The notes beneath the pieces were generated by a model. That model saw only the letters and a list, made by a program, of their open reading frames with translations, was not told the DNA's origin and ran no database searches. Shown here one piece after another: positions 6,943 to 14,772 of a stretch of DNA of 17,374 bases. Numbering within the stretch: the first letter of the stretch is position 1; the number at the start of each line of letters is the position of its first letter. The DNA comes from Sphingobacteriia bacterium. Its GTDB lineage: Bacteria > Bacteroidota > Bacteroidia > Chitinophagales > Chitinophagaceae. The position numbers were made by a program, and so were the translations under genes. The stretch spans positions 1 through 17,374 of the forward strand of contig REAV01000081.1 of the NCBI GenBank assembly GCA_004294465.1. Reading direction: 5' to 3'.

Positions 6943-8808
6943 ATGAGAAATTGCTTTTTAACTGGGCTATTATTTTTAATAGTAAGCTGCACGAATGCAC
7001 AGTATGCAAAAGTTTATCCAACGGGATGGTTTGTGGGAATGAAATGGAATAAAGTGCAAGTGATTGTTCAGGGCACTTACGAAGGATTCAATCAAGAAAA
7101 AGTTAGGATCAGTTATCCAGGAGTGCAGTTGCAAAAAGTACATCAATTCGAAAACAGCAAATACCTTGCTTTAGATCTATTGGTTGCTCCTTCGGCAAAG
7201 CCTGGAAATGTTCCCATTGAATTTATTCAAAATAGTAAAGCTCATGCAATCAACTGGCCACTAAAAGCCAGAAGGGCCAATATGGGAAAAGATTTTGCGC
7301 AAGGAATTACTCAAAAAGATTTTGTTTATTTATTGATGCCCGATCGATTTAGTAATGGAGATTCCTCCAATGATCGGATTAAAGAATATAGAGATACTAC
7401 TTGTAACAGTGCTTCTCCAATTTTAAGACATGGGGGCGATTTGCAAGGAATTCAAAATCGGTTGGATTATCTAAGTGATTTAGGTGTTACAGCGCTTTGG
7501 CTTACACCCGTTATAGAAAATGATATGCCATTGCAAAATGAACAAGCTGGTATGGTGGCAGGATATCATGGGTATTGGTTTACCAATCATTATGCTATAG
7601 ACAAAAGATTTGGCGGAGATGCCGCATATAAAAATTTAATTAATGCAGCGCATTCAAAAGGAATAAAAATTATTCAAGATGCTGTATACAATCATATCGG
7701 AATTGAACACTGGATGTACAAAGATGCGCCATCAAAAGATTGGGTGAATCAATGGGATAAATATACCAGTAGCAATCATCGTGATGAAGCTTTGTATGAT
7801 ATTAATGGAAGCGCGGCAGATAAAAAAATAATGCTGGATGGCTGGTTTGTTCCCCATTTGCCTGATATCAATCAGCGAAATCCTTTTGTTGCAAATTATT
7901 TGATTCAACATGCACTTTGGACAGTAGAAGAGTATGGCATTGATGGATGGAGGGTAGATACCTATAAATACTGTGATGAAGCATTTTTAAATAAAGTGAA
8001 TACAGCTTTAGAAAATGATTTTCCTTCCATTACAATCGTAGGAGAAGCAGTTGCGAATACCGTAACTGGGAGCGCTTATTTTGCTAAGAATAACATGCAG
8101 CCAGCATTCAAACATAATTTACAATCGTTATTAGATTTTCCATTGAGTTATTCTATGATGGATGCAATCAACCAGCCATTTGGTTGGACCAATGGGGTGA
8201 ATAAACTCTACATGACTTTGTCTCAGGATTTTTTATACAAAGCGCCAGAAAAAAATTGGATCTTCTTAGACAATCATGATACAGAAAGATTTATATCTAT
8301 GATTGATCAGGATATGAATAAATTCAAAATGGGGATGAATTTATTGTTCACTTTACGTGGCACACCTCACTTGTATTATGGGACAGAAGTCTGGATGAAA
8401 AATTTTAAAGATCCGAACGATGGAATGGTCCGTTTAAATTTTCCTGGGGGCTTTAATGATGGTCAATTCAATAAATTTTTAGCTTCTGGAAGAAATAAAA
8501 CAGAAGAAGAAGCTTTTAGTTATGTAAAAAAATTAGCCAATTATAGAAAGAATAATACTGCTTTACAAACAGGAAAATTAATGCAATGGATTCCTAAAGA
8601 TGGGGTATATGTTTATTTCAGGTATAATGCTGATCAAACATTCATGATTGTATTTAATTCTTCTAAAGATGTGAAAGAAGTTAAACTAAACAGTTTTCAA
8701 GAGCGAACAAAAAATTATTCAAAAGGAGTAGATATAGTCACTGATAAGCAATATGGTACTAGTTTTTCAATCGGTCCGAAAGAATCGATGGTGTTGAAAT
8801 TGCAATAA
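6943..8808 (+). CDS. Exported GH13 cyclomaltodextrinase / alpha-amylase family enzyme
   Basis: The enzyme hydrolyses alpha-1,4-glucosidic bonds in maltodextrins, cyclodextrins or pullulan outside the cytoplasm. The N-terminus has a hydrophobic signal with a lipobox-like I-V-S-C ending at Cys16; signal peptidase I cleavage near TNAQ (17-20) is the alternative. Residues about 24-115 look like the beta-sandwich N-domain of cyclomaltodextrinases (start YPTGWFVGMKWN). The catalytic barrel carries all four GH13 regions: DAVYNH (246-251), GWRVD with nucleophile Asp339, VGEA with acid/base Glu368, and LDNHD with Asp446. A small C-terminal beta-domain (about 555-621) ends the protein. The overall plan matches the periplasmic cyclodextrinase of Flavobacterium. 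The gene starts 4 nt after the transporter stop. The exact substrate cannot be told from sequence. Confidence 0.92.
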   Translation: MRNCFLTGLLFLIVSCTNAQYAKVYPTGWFVGMKWNKVQVIVQGTYEGFNQEKVRISYPGVQLQKVHQFENSKYLALDLLVAPSAKPGNVPIEFIQNSKAHAINWPLKARRANMGKDFAQGITQKDFVYLLMPDRFSNGDSSNDRIKEYRDTTCNSASPILRHGGDLQGIQNRLDYLSDLGVTALWLTPVIENDMPLQNEQAGMVAGYHGYWFTNHYAIDKRFGGDAAYKNLINAAHSKGIKIIQDAVYNHIGIEHWMYKDAPSKDWVNQWDKYTSSNHRDEALYDINGSAADKKIMLDGWFVPHLPDINQRNPFVANYLIQHALWTVEEYGIDGWRVDTYKYCDEAFLNKVNTALENDFPSITIVGEAVANTVTGSAYFAKNNMQPAFKHNLQSLLDFPLSYSMMDAINQPFGWTNGVNKLYMTLSQDFLYKAPEKNWIFLDNHDTERFISMIDQDMNKFKMGMNLLFTLRGTPHLYYGTEVWMKNFKDPNDGMVRLNFPGGFNDGQFNKFLASGRNKTEEEAFSYVKKLANYRKNNTALQTGKLMQWIPKDGVYVYFRYNADQTFMIVFNSSKDVKEVKLNSFQERTKNYSKGVDIVTDKQYGTSFSIGPKESMVLKLQ

Positions 8809-8829
8809 TGAATTCATCAATTCAAACAA

Positions 8830-10938
8830 ATGAATCAAAAAATTTTTCTATTAATTGTATGCTGTTGTTTAGCAGTTACCTCAACAGTACATGCTCAGGA
8901 AATTAATTATAGTGCCTATAAAAAATATGCATTTCCAACTGAGTTAACAAGCGCAGCCACTGGTGGTAAAATTGCCTGGGCTTTGGATTCTGCCGGAAGA
9001 AGAAATGTATATGTTGCAGAATCACCGAATTATCTACCAAGAAAATTAACCAACTTTAATGAAGATGATGGACAGGAAATAACCAGCGTATCTATTTCTG
9101 ATGATGGTAATTGGGTGGTATTTGTAAGAGGAGGGGAGCACAGTGGTAATTGGGAAACAGGGTTGCCCGTTAATCCCAATTTTGATTTAGTGGCATATAA
9201 AGTTCAAATTTTAAGTGTGCCCTTTCAAGGAGGTAAAGTACAGTCTTTATCGGAAGGTGATTTGCCTGCAATTTCTCCCGATAGTAAGCAATTAGCATTT
9301 ATTAAAAATGGTCAGGCATGGATTGTTTCCATCAATAACAATGCCCCTGCAAAAAATATTTTTACAACCAGAGGAAATGTTGGTTCCTTAGAATGGTCAC
9401 CGAATGGGCAACAGCTTTTATTCACTGCAAATCGACAAGATCATTCAATTATTGGAATTTATACTAACGGTCAACAAAATTTGAAATGGGTATCTCCATC
9501 TTTCAATAGAGATCAATCACCTCATTGGTCTCCTGATGGTAGTTCAATTGTTTTTGTAAGAACTCCAGGAACTGGTGGTGCACCCGATTCTATATTGAGT
9601 AGAAAACACATTCCCTGGTCGATTCAGAAAACAGATATTGCAACCGGAAAAACTACTCAATTGTGGAAAGCGCCAACTACATTAAGGGGTTCTTATCCAA
9701 CAACACATGGTGGAACCAATTTGCACTGGGCTGCCAATAATCAGATAGTATTTATGTCTTATGAAGATGGTTGGCCGCATCTGTATTCGATTTCAGCTGC
9801 TGGCGGCAAACCAATTTTATTGACACCAGGAAATTACATGGTAGAACATGTGCAACTGAGTGCAGACAAAAAATGGTTAGCTTTTAGTGCCAACACAGGG
9901 CCAGATAGTAAAGATATAGAGCGAAGACATGTTGCAAGAGTTGCAGTGGATAAAGCAGGAATTGAGCTGCTCTCACCAGGTACTGGTTTAGAATGGACGC
10001 CAGTTTTTACAGAGGATTCAAAAAAAATAGTTTTTCTAAGTGCTACTGTACAACGCCCTCCAGTACCTACAATAATCGATCTTGCTACCAATTCAATCCA
10101 ATTAATCGGAAAATTCCTTATTGATCCTGCATTACCTCAGCACCAATTTGTAAGTCCGGAACAAGTGATTTTTACAGCTCCCGATGGCGTTAAAGTGCAT
10201 GCTGATTTATTTAAAGCAAATGGACCGGGAAGAAAGCCAACCATTGTGTATGTTCATGGTGGACCTCCTCGTCAAATGTTATTGGGATGGAATTATTCCG
10301 ATTATTATTCCAATGCGTATTCTTCCAATCAATACTTAGCCAGCAAAGGGTTCAACGTGCTAGTAGTTAATTATCGGTTAGGAATTGGATATGGATTTGA
10401 ATTTCACAAGCCAGCGAATGGAGGTGCTGCTGGGGCTGCTGAATATTTAGATATCAAAGCAGCAGGAGAATGGTTAAAGCAACAACCATTTGTAGATCCA
10501 TCAAAAATTGGTATTTATGGAGGATCTTATGGTGGTTATCTTACTGCATTGGCTTTGGCAAGAGATTCTAAGTTATTTGCAGCTGGCGTAGATATTCATG
10601 GGGTTCATGATTTTACGGTTAATCTTTTAGCCTCCAATTCGAATGAAAAGTACGAAAAATCACCAGATCTAGATAAAGCCTTGAAAACTGCCTGGCAATC
10701 TTCTCCAGTGGCTTCCATAGCTACCTGGACATCACCAGTCTTGATTATTCATGCCGATGATGACCGAAATGTACGTTTTAACCAAAGTGTAGATCTTATT
10801 AAAAGACTATCAAAAAAAGGAGTATCTCATGAAACTTTAATGGTTGTGGACGATACGCATCATTGGATGAAGCATTCCAATGCAGAATTGGTATACCAGG
10901 CTGTGGCTGATTATTTTGTAAAAACCTTTAAAAACTAG
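8830..10938 (+). CDS. Secreted S9-family peptidase (prolyl oligopeptidase / DPP-like)
   Basis: This is a serine peptidase predicted to cut short peptides in the periplasm or at the cell surface. It has a signal peptide with three consecutive Cys in the hydrophobic core and a V-H-A cleavage site before Gln23. Residues about 35-430 show repeated WSPDG-, ISPDS- and LSADKKW-like blades of a beta-propeller. The C-terminal alpha/beta-hydrolase domain (about 445-702) holds the oxyanion-side HGGP, the nucleophile Ser566 in GGSYGGY, the acid Asp645 in HADDDRNV, and the base His677 in DDTHHW. The length of 702 aa is normal for the family. It lies 21 nt after the GH13 gene on the same strand but has no metabolic link to it, so it may be a read-through neighbour. 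The family is sure; the peptide preference is not known. Confidence 0.93.
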   Translation: MNQKIFLLIVCCCLAVTSTVHAQEINYSAYKKYAFPTELTSAATGGKIAWALDSAGRRNVYVAESPNYLPRKLTNFNEDDGQEITSVSISDDGNWVVFVRGGEHSGNWETGLPVNPNFDLVAYKVQILSVPFQGGKVQSLSEGDLPAISPDSKQLAFIKNGQAWIVSINNNAPAKNIFTTRGNVGSLEWSPNGQQLLFTANRQDHSIIGIYTNGQQNLKWVSPSFNRDQSPHWSPDGSSIVFVRTPGTGGAPDSILSRKHIPWSIQKTDIATGKTTQLWKAPTTLRGSYPTTHGGTNLHWAANNQIVFMSYEDGWPHLYSISAAGGKPILLTPGNYMVEHVQLSADKKWLAFSANTGPDSKDIERRHVARVAVDKAGIELLSPGTGLEWTPVFTEDSKKIVFLSATVQRPPVPTIIDLATNSIQLIGKFLIDPALPQHQFVSPEQVIFTAPDGVKVHADLFKANGPGRKPTIVYVHGGPPRQMLLGWNYSDYYSNAYSSNQYLASKGFNVLVVNYRLGIGYGFEFHKPANGGAAGAAEYLDIKAAGEWLKQQPFVDPSKIGIYGGSYGGYLTALALARDSKLFAAGVDIHGVHDFTVNLLASNSNEKYEKSPDLDKALKTAWQSSPVASIATWTSPVLIIHADDDRNVRFNQSVDLIKRLSKKGVSHETLMVVDDTHHWMKHSNAELVYQAVADYFVKTFKN

Positions 10939-10946
10939 ATTTTTAG

Positions 10947-10954
10947 TATTTTTG
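10947..10954 (+). promoter_or_regulatory. Bacteroidetes -7 box of the Crp/Fnr regulator gene
   Basis: TATTTTTG is a full match to the Bacteroidetes/Flavobacterium -7 consensus TAnnTTTG. It lies in the 37-bp gap between the peptidase stop and the regulator start, 21 nt before the ATG, giving a short leader. No TTG is seen at the expected 17-23 bp upstream; the nearest TTG (10916-10918) is 28 bp away, so the -33 element is weak or absent, as can be the case for activator-dependent promoters. Confidence 0.55.
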
Positions 10955-10975
10955 AGTACCATAAATTTCATTTAG

Positions 10976-11689
10976 ATGAAAAAACCAGTACACTTTGAGA
11001 CCGGATGTGCCCATTGTAATGTAAGAATGCACTCTGTTTTTAATGTATTAGAAAGTGATCAGCTGAATGAAATGAACATGCATAAGTCTTGTAGTACTTA
11101 CAAGAAAGGTCAATATGTATTTGCCGAAAATGGATTGCCAACCGGTTTATTTTGCGTCAATAGTGGGAAAATAAAAATAACTACAACAGGGTTTGATGGA
11201 AAAGAGCAAATTCTGCGCCTGGCTAAATCTGGTGATATTGTAGGATATCGTGCCTTAATTTCTAATGAAAGATATGCATCATCTGCAGTAACCTTGGAAG
11301 ATGCTTCTATTTGTATTATTGATAAAGCTTATTTTTTCAAGGCTTTGGAATCTACTCCAAAACTCATGTTTGAAGTGGTGAAAAAAATGAGTAGGGATCT
11401 AAAAGAAGCCGAGGATCATATAGTGTCATTGTCTCAAAAGAATGTCAGAGAACGTATGGCAGAAGCCCTGCTATTTTTAAAAGCCACTTATGGTTTTGAG
11501 GCAGATCAGCAAACAATCAATGTAAGCCTTACCAGAGAAGAGATTGCCGATTATGTAGGCACTTCCACGGAAAGCTGTATCAGGCTTTTATCTGAATTCA
11601 ATCAAGACAAAATGATTGCATTGAATGGTAAAAAAATAAGCATCATTAACCTCCCTATGCTTATACAAACGGCCAATATAGAAGATTAG
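10976..11689 (+). CDS. Crp/Fnr-family transcription regulator, FNR-like
   Basis: This cytoplasmic DNA-binding regulator probably senses oxygen or redox state and controls the oxidase genes downstream. A cyclic-nucleotide-binding-like beta-roll spans about residues 25-130, a dimerisation helix follows (about 135-170), and a winged HTH lies at about 180-235. The N-terminus has Cys11-x2-Cys14 like FNR's Cys20-x2-Cys23, and Cys113 aligns with FNR Cys122. The third FNR N-terminal ligand (Cys29) has no counterpart: the aligned residue is Ser20, beside His19. Cys39 and Cys60 are further candidates. In the recognition helix Glu199 and Arg203 keep the E-x3-R spacing of FNR Glu209/Arg213, which reads a TGA core, while FNR Ser212 is Ile here. 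An FNR-box-like site lies 10 bp after its stop, before the next gene. Cofactor and signal are inferred. Confidence 0.9.
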   Translation: MKKPVHFETGCAHCNVRMHSVFNVLESDQLNEMNMHKSCSTYKKGQYVFAENGLPTGLFCVNSGKIKITTTGFDGKEQILRLAKSGDIVGYRALISNERYASSAVTLEDASICIIDKAYFFKALESTPKLMFEVVKKMSRDLKEAEDHIVSLSQKNVRERMAEALLFLKATYGFEADQQTINVSLTREEIADYVGTSTESCIRLLSEFNQDKMIALNGKKISIINLPMLIQTANIED

Positions 11690-11699
11690 CAAATTAAAT

Positions 11700-11713
11700 A
11701 TGATAAAAATCAT
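11700..11713. promoter_or_regulatory. FNR-box-like palindrome
   Basis: ATGAT-AAAA-ATCAT is a perfect inverted repeat with 5-bp arms and a 4-bp spacer. It matches the FNR consensus TTGATnnnnATCAA at eight of ten specified positions, differing only symmetrically at the two outer bases. It sits right after the Crp/Fnr gene and before the hemerythrin-like/cco run. Its centre is about 52 bp upstream of the -7 candidate at 11758-11765, which would place it around -64, compatible with an upstream activator site. The assignment is by sequence and context only. Confidence 0.65.
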
Positions 11714-11757
11714 GTTTCAGCTTAGTTGTTCTCATGTTTTCCCAAAAATAACTTACG

Positions 11758-11765
11758 CACTTTTG
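11758..11765 (+). promoter_or_regulatory. Candidate -7 box for the hemerythrin-like/cco operon
   Basis: CACTTTTG differs from the TAnnTTTG consensus only at the first base. It lies 19 nt before the ATG of the hemerythrin-like gene. A TTG at 11726-11728 is 29 bp upstream, further than the usual spacing, so the promoter may depend on activation from the FNR-like site. Confidence 0.4.
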
Positions 11766-11782
11766 TATAGTAAATTACTATA
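11766..11782. promoter_or_regulatory. Perfect 17-bp palindrome overlapping the predicted transcription start
   Basis: TATAGTAA-A-TTACTATA has perfect 8-bp arms around a single central base. It begins directly after the candidate -7 box and ends two bases before the ATG at 11785, covering the likely transcription start and the ribosome landing site. It may be an operator for a second regulator, or a weak RNA hairpin over the start codon. Its sequence is unlike the FNR-type site 52 bp upstream, so a different protein would be expected to bind it. Confidence 0.5.
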
Positions 11783-11784
11783 TC

Positions 11785-12333
11785 ATGTGCAAACATGCCG
11801 ACCAAACCAAAGAAGTTATTGATCACCTTTTAAATGATGTTTATCCATTATTAGATCTAAAGATTGATCATGCGCTGCAGTGCTTCAATTTGGGCGCTAG
11901 TATTACTCCTGAAAAAGATTTGATTAATGATTTGCTCGTTAATCTTAAACATGAGTTTCATTCCTTGGCTACTTACGAGGAGAAATTGGTTTTTCCTTCT
12001 GTTTTGAAAGTTTTCCATGCAAAAAAAGCAAAAACAAGCCTTCCAAATCTGGGGGATTTATTACAGCTTACCAACCGGAAAGAAAATAGAATAAATCATT
12101 ATGTAGCAAAGATTGACCAATTAATCAATTACCATTTATGGGAAACGGGGAAACAAGAAGAATTGGTCTATGCATTTTCTAACAATTTTGTTCAAGAAAA
12201 AGCCTGTTGGAATAAAATGATCCAAGATAGATTATCGTCATGTAATTGTTTTAAAAAGAACTATTTTGAAGTAGCTCGTTTGTATGAAGATAATTTATTA
12301 AATTTAGCTAATAGGTCTTCGAAAAAAAATTGA
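11785..12333 (+). CDS. Hemerythrin-like (HHE/RIC-like) helical protein, degenerate
   Basis: This is a soluble, mainly helical protein of 182 aa with no signal peptide. The segment HEFHSLATYEEKLVFP (residues 56-71) resembles the second helix of the hemerythrin/RIC (YtfE, ScdA) fold, including the EE pair (65-66) and the following FP. The ligand His that precedes this Glu by four residues in YtfE (His129) is Leu61 here, and the position matching YtfE His160 is not His either, so a standard di-iron site is doubtful. Other His residues (29, 56, 59, 105, 117) and Cys residues (2, 33, 141, 153, 155) remain. It is the first gene after the double-palindrome control region and lies 18 nt before the copper ATPase gene, so it is probably co-expressed with cbb3 oxidase assembly. 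Roles in iron-centre repair or NO/O2 sensing are guesses. Confidence 0.55.
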   Translation: MCKHADQTKEVIDHLLNDVYPLLDLKIDHALQCFNLGASITPEKDLINDLLVNLKHEFHSLATYEEKLVFPSVLKVFHAKKAKTSLPNLGDLLQLTNRKENRINHYVAKIDQLINYHLWETGKQEELVYAFSNNFVQEKACWNKMIQDRLSSCNCFKKNYFEVARLYEDNLLNLANRSSKKN

Positions 12334-12351
12334 TGAAATAGCATTTTGTAA

Positions 12352-14757
12352 ATGATTAAATCTGTTTTACATAATACAAGTTGTTTTCATTGCGGAGATG
12401 AATGCCAAAAGGATAATTTAGTTTCTTTTGATGATAAATCCTTTTGTTGTTCAGGATGTAAAACAGTGTTCCAGATTTTAAATAAAAACAATCTTTGCGA
12501 TTATTATAGTTTTAATGAAGTTGCAGGAGTTAAGCGGATCGAAAATAGTAATGTACAAAAATTTGCATTCTTAGATAATCCTGATTTATCAGCCCGCTTA
12601 ATTGTTTTTTCCAACCAACAACAAACAGCGGTTAACTTTTACTTGCCTCAAATGCATTGTAGTTCATGTTTGTGGCTTCTAGAAAATCTGCACAAACTAG
12701 ATGGAGGGATTGTATTTTCCACTGTCAATTTTCCTGACAAGCAAGTAACCGTTTATTTTAACCCAGCAATATTATCTGTAAGACAAGTAGCTGAATTATT
12801 GAGCTCAATAGGGTATGAACCTCATATTTCATTGGACACCAATAATACTAAGCAAAAAGAGCAACATTTTATTGCGCGTAAAGCAACCATTAAAATTGGT
12901 ATCGCAGGATTTTGCTTTGCCAATATCATGTTGTTGAGCTTCCCAGAATATTTAGGGTTGGATACTTTGGCGAAAGACGGGCTTTCTGCAACAGTTTTTC
13001 GTTGGTTGAATCTGTTTTTGTCCTTGCCCGTTTTATTATACAGCGGGAGTGAATTTTTTGTAAATGCCTGGTATGGGTTTAAACAAAAAATACTCAATAT
13101 TGATGCGCCAATTGCATTGGCTTTGGCTGTAACATTTACACGAAGCATCTATGAAATAATCAGTGTGGTGGGAGGTGGTTATTTAGACAGCATGTCAGGT
13201 ATTATATTTTTCATGCTTGTTGGAAGGGCATTTCAAACCAAAACATTTGCCAATTTAAAGTTCAATAGAGATTACACGTCTTATTTTCCAATCGCCGTTT
13301 GTAAAATCGATCAAGAAAAGGAGGAGTCTTATTTATCGGTGAGTGAAATAAAAATTGACGATACTATCAGAATTAGAAATCAGGAAGTGATTCCTGTAGA
13401 TGGAATACTTATTAAAGGACAGGCCAATATTGATTATAGTTTTGTAACTGGAGAAAATGAAACCAGCCTCGTGAAAATGGGTGAAATTATTTATGCTGGC
13501 GGAAAACAAACCAACGGGTCTATTGATTTATTGGTAGTGCAACCTTTTTCACAAAGTAATTTTACCCGATTATGGAATCATGATGCATTTAAAAAAGAAA
13601 ACAAACAACGTTATACTTTCACAGGAATAATTAGTAATTATTTTGCTGCAGCAGTATTTTTTGTAGCCTTAACGGCTTTTGTTTACTGGTATAATATCAG
13701 TTCTGTAAACGCTTGGAATGCTTTAACTGCAGTATTGATTGTAGCTTGTCCATGCGCTTTGTTATTAACTACTACTTTTACTCAAGGGTTTATTTTGAAT
13801 ATTTTTAGCAATAAAGGTTTGTATCTTAAAAATGCAAATATCCTCCAAATAATTCCATCCATCAATCATATTGTTTTTGATAAAACAGGAACACTTACCA
13901 AAGCCAATCAATCTACTGTTCAGTATGAGGGTAAACGGCTATCAGACAATGATCTTGCTGTTTTTGCAGCCATGTTTGCACAGTCATTGCATCCTTTGAG
14001 CAGAAGTATTGCCAAGTATTTAAAAGCTTCTGATTATTCATTGACCAATGTGAAAGAGCAGTTAGGTTTGGGTATTGAAGCTTGGGAAAATGATACACAC
14101 TATAAATTAGGATCTTCCATTTTTCAAGGCATCGATTCAGAAAAAAATAATGCTTCTGCTGTTTGGGTGAGCATTAATAACCAGGTATACGGAAAATTTG
14201 AAGTGATCAATCAGTTAAGAGATCATGTTGATCAACTAATTAACCAATTGCCTTATTCAGTATCAATATTAAGCGGAGATAATGATCGGGCAGCAGGTTA
14301 TCTGATTTCAAAATTCACTAAAAAAGTACAATGCTTTTTTAATCAAACCCCGCAAGACAAATTAACTTATATAGCCAATCTGCAACAACAATCGTCCACA
14401 GTAATGATGGTAGGAGATGGATTAAATGATGCAGGTGCATTACAAAAAAGTAATATTGGAATAGCTGTTGTTGATAATACTATACAATTCTCACCAGCAA
14501 GTGATGCGATATTGTTAGCTGATAAACTGCCTTATTTAAATGATTATATTAAAGCAGCCATTAGTGCGAAAAATTTGATCAAACTAACTTTTGTTGTTTC
14601 TCTTTTATATAATGTAATTGGACTTTATTTTTCTGTAACGGCTCAACTGTCTCCATTAGTAGCAGCTGTGTTAATGCCAATGAGCACTTTGAGTATTGTG
14701 TTGACCACAATGCTGGGCTCCTTTTATATTGAAAAAAAACATTTTAATCATACATAA
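12352..14757 (+). CDS. ccoI: Copper P1B-type ATPase for cbb3 oxidase assembly
   Basis: CcoI (FixI, CopA2) moves copper across the inner membrane for loading into the CuB site of cbb3 oxidase. The N-terminus has a Cys-rich zinc-ribbon-like segment (Cys11, 14, 18, 32, 33, 36), as in CcoI-type ATPases but not in housekeeping CopA. An HMA domain follows with the metal motif HCSSC (Cys103, Cys106). Membrane helices occur at about 175-290 and 420-490, with the ion-path motif Cys466-Pro-Cys468. The phosphorylated Asp510 lies in DKTGTLT, the HP motif in SLHPLSRS, and the hinge GDGLND at 688-693. Two C-terminal helices end the protein, 801 aa in all, normal for CcoI. Location directly before ccoS and ccoNO confirms the role over general copper export. 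Confidence 0.94.
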   Translation: MIKSVLHNTSCFHCGDECQKDNLVSFDDKSFCCSGCKTVFQILNKNNLCDYYSFNEVAGVKRIENSNVQKFAFLDNPDLSARLIVFSNQQQTAVNFYLPQMHCSSCLWLLENLHKLDGGIVFSTVNFPDKQVTVYFNPAILSVRQVAELLSSIGYEPHISLDTNNTKQKEQHFIARKATIKIGIAGFCFANIMLLSFPEYLGLDTLAKDGLSATVFRWLNLFLSLPVLLYSGSEFFVNAWYGFKQKILNIDAPIALALAVTFTRSIYEIISVVGGGYLDSMSGIIFFMLVGRAFQTKTFANLKFNRDYTSYFPIAVCKIDQEKEESYLSVSEIKIDDTIRIRNQEVIPVDGILIKGQANIDYSFVTGENETSLVKMGEIIYAGGKQTNGSIDLLVVQPFSQSNFTRLWNHDAFKKENKQRYTFTGIISNYFAAAVFFVALTAFVYWYNISSVNAWNALTAVLIVACPCALLLTTTFTQGFILNIFSNKGLYLKNANILQIIPSINHIVFDKTGTLTKANQSTVQYEGKRLSDNDLAVFAAMFAQSLHPLSRSIAKYLKASDYSLTNVKEQLGLGIEAWENDTHYKLGSSIFQGIDSEKNNASAVWVSINNQVYGKFEVINQLRDHVDQLINQLPYSVSILSGDNDRAAGYLISKFTKKVQCFFNQTPQDKLTYIANLQQQSSTVMMVGDGLNDAGALQKSNIGIAVVDNTIQFSPASDAILLADKLPYLNDYIKAAISAKNLIKLTFVVSLLYNVIGLYFSVTAQLSPLVAAVLMPMSTLSIVLTTMLGSFYIEKKHFNHT

Positions 14758-14772
14758 TCAAACCACAAGCAT

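Noticed and set aside
8808..8817. Palindrome ATGAATTCAT between the GH13 and S9 genes
   Set aside because: It is short, overlaps the stop codon region, has no adjacent promoter elements, and could occur by chance in AT-rich DNA.
10939..10975. Intrinsic terminator after the S9 peptidase gene
   Set aside because: The 37-bp gap is T-rich but shows no GC-rich stem; it is better explained by a -7 box for the next gene.
11726..11765. Complete -33/-7 promoter made of TTG (11726-11728) and CACTTTTG (11758-11765)
   Set aside because: The spacing of 29 bp exceeds the usual 17-23 bp for Bacteroidetes promoters, so only the -7 candidate was kept, at low confidence.
12822..13148. Antisense open frame of 108 codons inside ccoI
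   Set aside because: It is opposite the membrane part of a clear P-type ATPase, and its sequence has no family features.
14574..14583. Palindrome TTTGATCAAA as an FNR or Crp-like site
   Set aside because: It lies inside the ccoI coding region and lacks the 4-bp spacer of FNR boxes; likely chance.
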